Assembly: GCA_964474415.1 (NCBI GenBank)
Contig: CAYYSO010000052.1
Location: 1 to 14,732, forward strand
Source: Methylomarinum sp964474415
Lineage (GTDB): Bacteria > Pseudomonadota > Gammaproteobacteria > Methylococcales > Methylomonadaceae
Direction: 5' to 3'
Length of the DNA: 14,732 bases
Shown: piece by piece, positions 13,352-14,732 of the stretch
How the letters are laid out: each line of letters starts with the position of its first letter
How positions within the stretch are numbered: the first letter of the stretch is position 1
Notes under the pieces: model-generated
Seen by the model: the letters and a program-made list of their open reading frames with translations, nothing else
Told to the model about the DNA's origin: nothing
The model's database searches: none
Made by a program: the position numbers and the translations under genes

Positions 13352-14335
13352 ATGCCTGAAACGAGTCAAAGTACTACACAAATCGCCCTACAACAGCTTA
13401 AATCCTATATCAACGAACAGATTATTGGCCAGGATGTGCTGGTTGAAAGAATGCTGGTGGGATTGTTGGCTGACGGACATATACTGGTAGAGGGTGCGCC
13501 CGGTTTGGCTAAAACCCGTGCAATTAATGTCTTAAGCAAAGGTATTGAGGCGGATTTTCATCGGGTGCAATTCACCCCGGACTTACTGCCGGCCGATTTA
13601 ACGGGGACGGAAATTTACCGGCCCCAACAAGGGTCTTTTGAATTTCAAAAAGGCCCGTTATTTCATAATTTGATTCTGGCTGATGAGATTAATCGTTCTC
13701 CTGCCAAGGTCCAGGCGGCTTTACTGGAATCCATGGCGGAAAGACAGATTACCGTCGGCGGTACGACCTACCCGCTCCCGACACTGTTCATGGTGATGGC
13801 AACCCAGAACCCGATTGAACAGGAAGGCACCTACCCATTGCCGGAAGCGCAACTGGACCGGTTTTTATTGCATGTAAAAATCGATTACCCACAGGCCGAA
13901 CATGAAAAAGATATTCTGCATTTGGCCCGCTCTGAAGCCAAAGGTGAATTTCAACAACAGAATCAGTTACCACCAGTCAGTCAACAAACTTTGTTTAAAG
14001 CACGTCAGGAAGTGCTTGATATTTATATGACGGACAGTCTCGAGCAATATTTGTTACAACTGGTTTTGGCGACCCGTAATCCCGGAGTTTACGGCGAAGA
14101 CCTGGGCTCTTGGCTGCAATACGGCGCCAGTCCGCGCGCCAGCATTGCTCTGGACCGTTGTGCCCGGGCCAAAGCCTGGTTACAGCAGCGTGATTTTGTC
14201 GGGCCGGAAGATATTCAGGATATGGCTTATGATGTATTGCGCCATCGGCTGATTTTGTCCTATGAAGCGGAAGCGGAAGGGATTACTACCGATCATTTTA
14301 TTAAAGAATTGATTGCCAGAATCGCCGTACCGTAA
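13352..14335 (+). CDS. MoxR-family AAA+ ATPase
   Basis: Cytoplasmic AAA+ ATPase thought to act as a chaperone-like maturation factor for von Willebrand factor A (vWA) and DUF58 proteins. From the ATG at 13352 it is 327 aa: IIGQ (24-27), Walker A GAPGLAKT (48-55), Walker B LILADE (107-112), sensor 1 in MATQNP (149-154) and LPEAQLDRF (163-171), all standard for MoxR. The C-terminal lid has YGASPRASIAL. An earlier in-frame ATG at 13298 would add 18 basic residues (MFRLKPGKSKPKRKLQSI). I prefer 13352 because it gives the usual N-terminal length and AGGA stands upstream, though 14 bases away. The stop is immediately followed by the DUF58 ATG, the usual MoxR-DUF58 operon arrangement. Confidence 0.93.
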   Translation: MPETSQSTTQIALQQLKSYINEQIIGQDVLVERMLVGLLADGHILVEGAPGLAKTRAINVLSKGIEADFHRVQFTPDLLPADLTGTEIYRPQQGSFEFQKGPLFHNLILADEINRSPAKVQAALLESMAERQITVGGTTYPLPTLFMVMATQNPIEQEGTYPLPEAQLDRFLLHVKIDYPQAEHEKDILHLARSEAKGEFQQQNQLPPVSQQTLFKARQEVLDIYMTDSLEQYLLQLVLATRNPGVYGEDLGSWLQYGASPRASIALDRCARAKAWLQQRDFVGPEDIQDMAYDVLRHRLILSYEAEAEGITTDHFIKELIARIAVP

Positions 14336-14732
14336 ATGAAAGCAGTGCAAGATAGTGACAATAACCGGATTGAGGTTCATTTAAAAACACTGGTTGATCT
14401 CTCGCAGTCGGCCTCGGCATTAAATTTACATCATAATCAAATCCGTTGCGGACAAAGCGGTAGTTATTTATCCCGCTTTAAAGGGCGAGGTATGGAATTT
14501 GATGAGGTGCGCTTGTATCAACCCGGGGATGATATTCGCAGCATCGATTGGCGGGTGACCGCGCGTACCGGTAAAACACACACCAAAGTTTTCAGAGAAG
14601 AAAGAGAGAGACCGGTGTTTGTTTCAGTTGATTTTCGTCCGGCCATGGCCTTTGCCACCCGGGGTGTTTTTAAATCAGTACAGGCGGCAAAGCTGACTGC
14701 TATATTGGCCTGGGCTGCGCAACAGCATGGCG
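14336..14732 (+). CDS. DUF58 domain protein, N-terminal part (3' end outside window)
   Basis: The ATG at 14336 directly follows the TAA of the MoxR gene with no spacer, and the frame stays open to the window edge (132 codons). The translation contains RFKGRGMEFDEVRLYQPGDD and IRSIDWRVTARTGKTHTKVF, the canonical DUF58 signature (GxGxEFxxxRxYxPGDDxRxIDWxxxAR), followed by EERERPVFVSVDFRPAMAF, where a vWA-like segment begins (D-F-R-P-A-M in place of D-x-S-x-S). DUF58 proteins are encoded with MoxR and usually followed by vWA-domain membrane proteins, which may lie just outside. The missing Ser residues of the metal site suggest a degenerate vWA. The hydrophilic N-terminus shows no membrane segment. 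Confidence 0.9.
   Translation, partial: MKAVQDSDNNRIEVHLKTLVDLSQSASALNLHHNQIRCGQSGSYLSRFKGRGMEFDEVRLYQPGDDIRSIDWRVTARTGKTHTKVFREERERPVFVSVDFRPAMAFATRGVFKSVQAAKLTAILAWAAQQHG

Noticed and set aside
1..14732. CRISPR array, tRNA/rRNA gene, phage or toxin-antitoxin genes
   Set aside because: No regularly spaced direct repeats, no cloverleaf or rRNA-like sequence, and no integrase, capsid or toxin-antitoxin-like proteins were seen.

Overview
The window looks like chromosomal DNA from a gammaproteobacterium. Gene content (ileS-lspA, nadC beside ampD, MoxR/DUF58, a PEP-CTERM protein, an SmbP-like protein, a DUF5765-like membrane protein) and the style of the intergenic palindromes suggest Methylococcales (Methylobacter/Methylomonas-type methanotrophs). 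That placement is an inference; no marker here settles it. Both window edges cut genes: ileS at the left and a DUF58 gene at the right.

Layout. (1) 3-2538, plus strand: the 3' part of ileS, then lspA, separated by a ~165-bp insert with nested inverted repeats. (2) 2539-4727: a gene-poor stretch with one PEP-CTERM protein gene (3079-3894). Upstream of it is a near-consensus sigma-54 promoter. Downstream are a perfect 19-bp-arm palindrome, a nested inverted-repeat element and minus-strand hairpins whose loops carry GGA. (3) 4728-7108, minus strand: an AT-rich TPR protein resembling the C-terminal part of PEP-CTERM-system TPR proteins, and ampD. (4) 7185-9406, plus strand: nadC overlapping a flavin-reductase-like gene, then a multi-spanning DUF5765-like membrane protein with its own promoter. 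(5) 9659-13224, minus strand: an SmbP-like small periplasmic protein, and a probable operon read as POT peptide transporter, DUF4124 protein, SDR oxidoreductase, CPXCG zinc-ribbon protein; the last three are coupled by 3-nt and 1-nt overlaps. (6) 13352 to the end, plus strand: a MoxR AAA+ ATPase abutting a DUF58 gene.

Most genes are ordinary housekeeping or widespread accessory genes. The more unusual material is intergenic. Hairpins carrying an A-N-GGA-T core occur in two separate repeat-rich spacers: plus strand in the ileS-lspA insert and minus strand downstream of the TPR gene. The core resembles the binding site of the RNA-binding protein CsrA/RsmA. In the ileS-lspA insert four GGA motifs lie 20-23 nt apart. 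This is a hypothesis from sequence pattern only. The PEP-CTERM gene has a sigma-54 promoter, consistent with known PrsK/PrsR-RpoN control of exosortase substrates, and the nearby TPR gene may belong to the same surface/exopolysaccharide programme.
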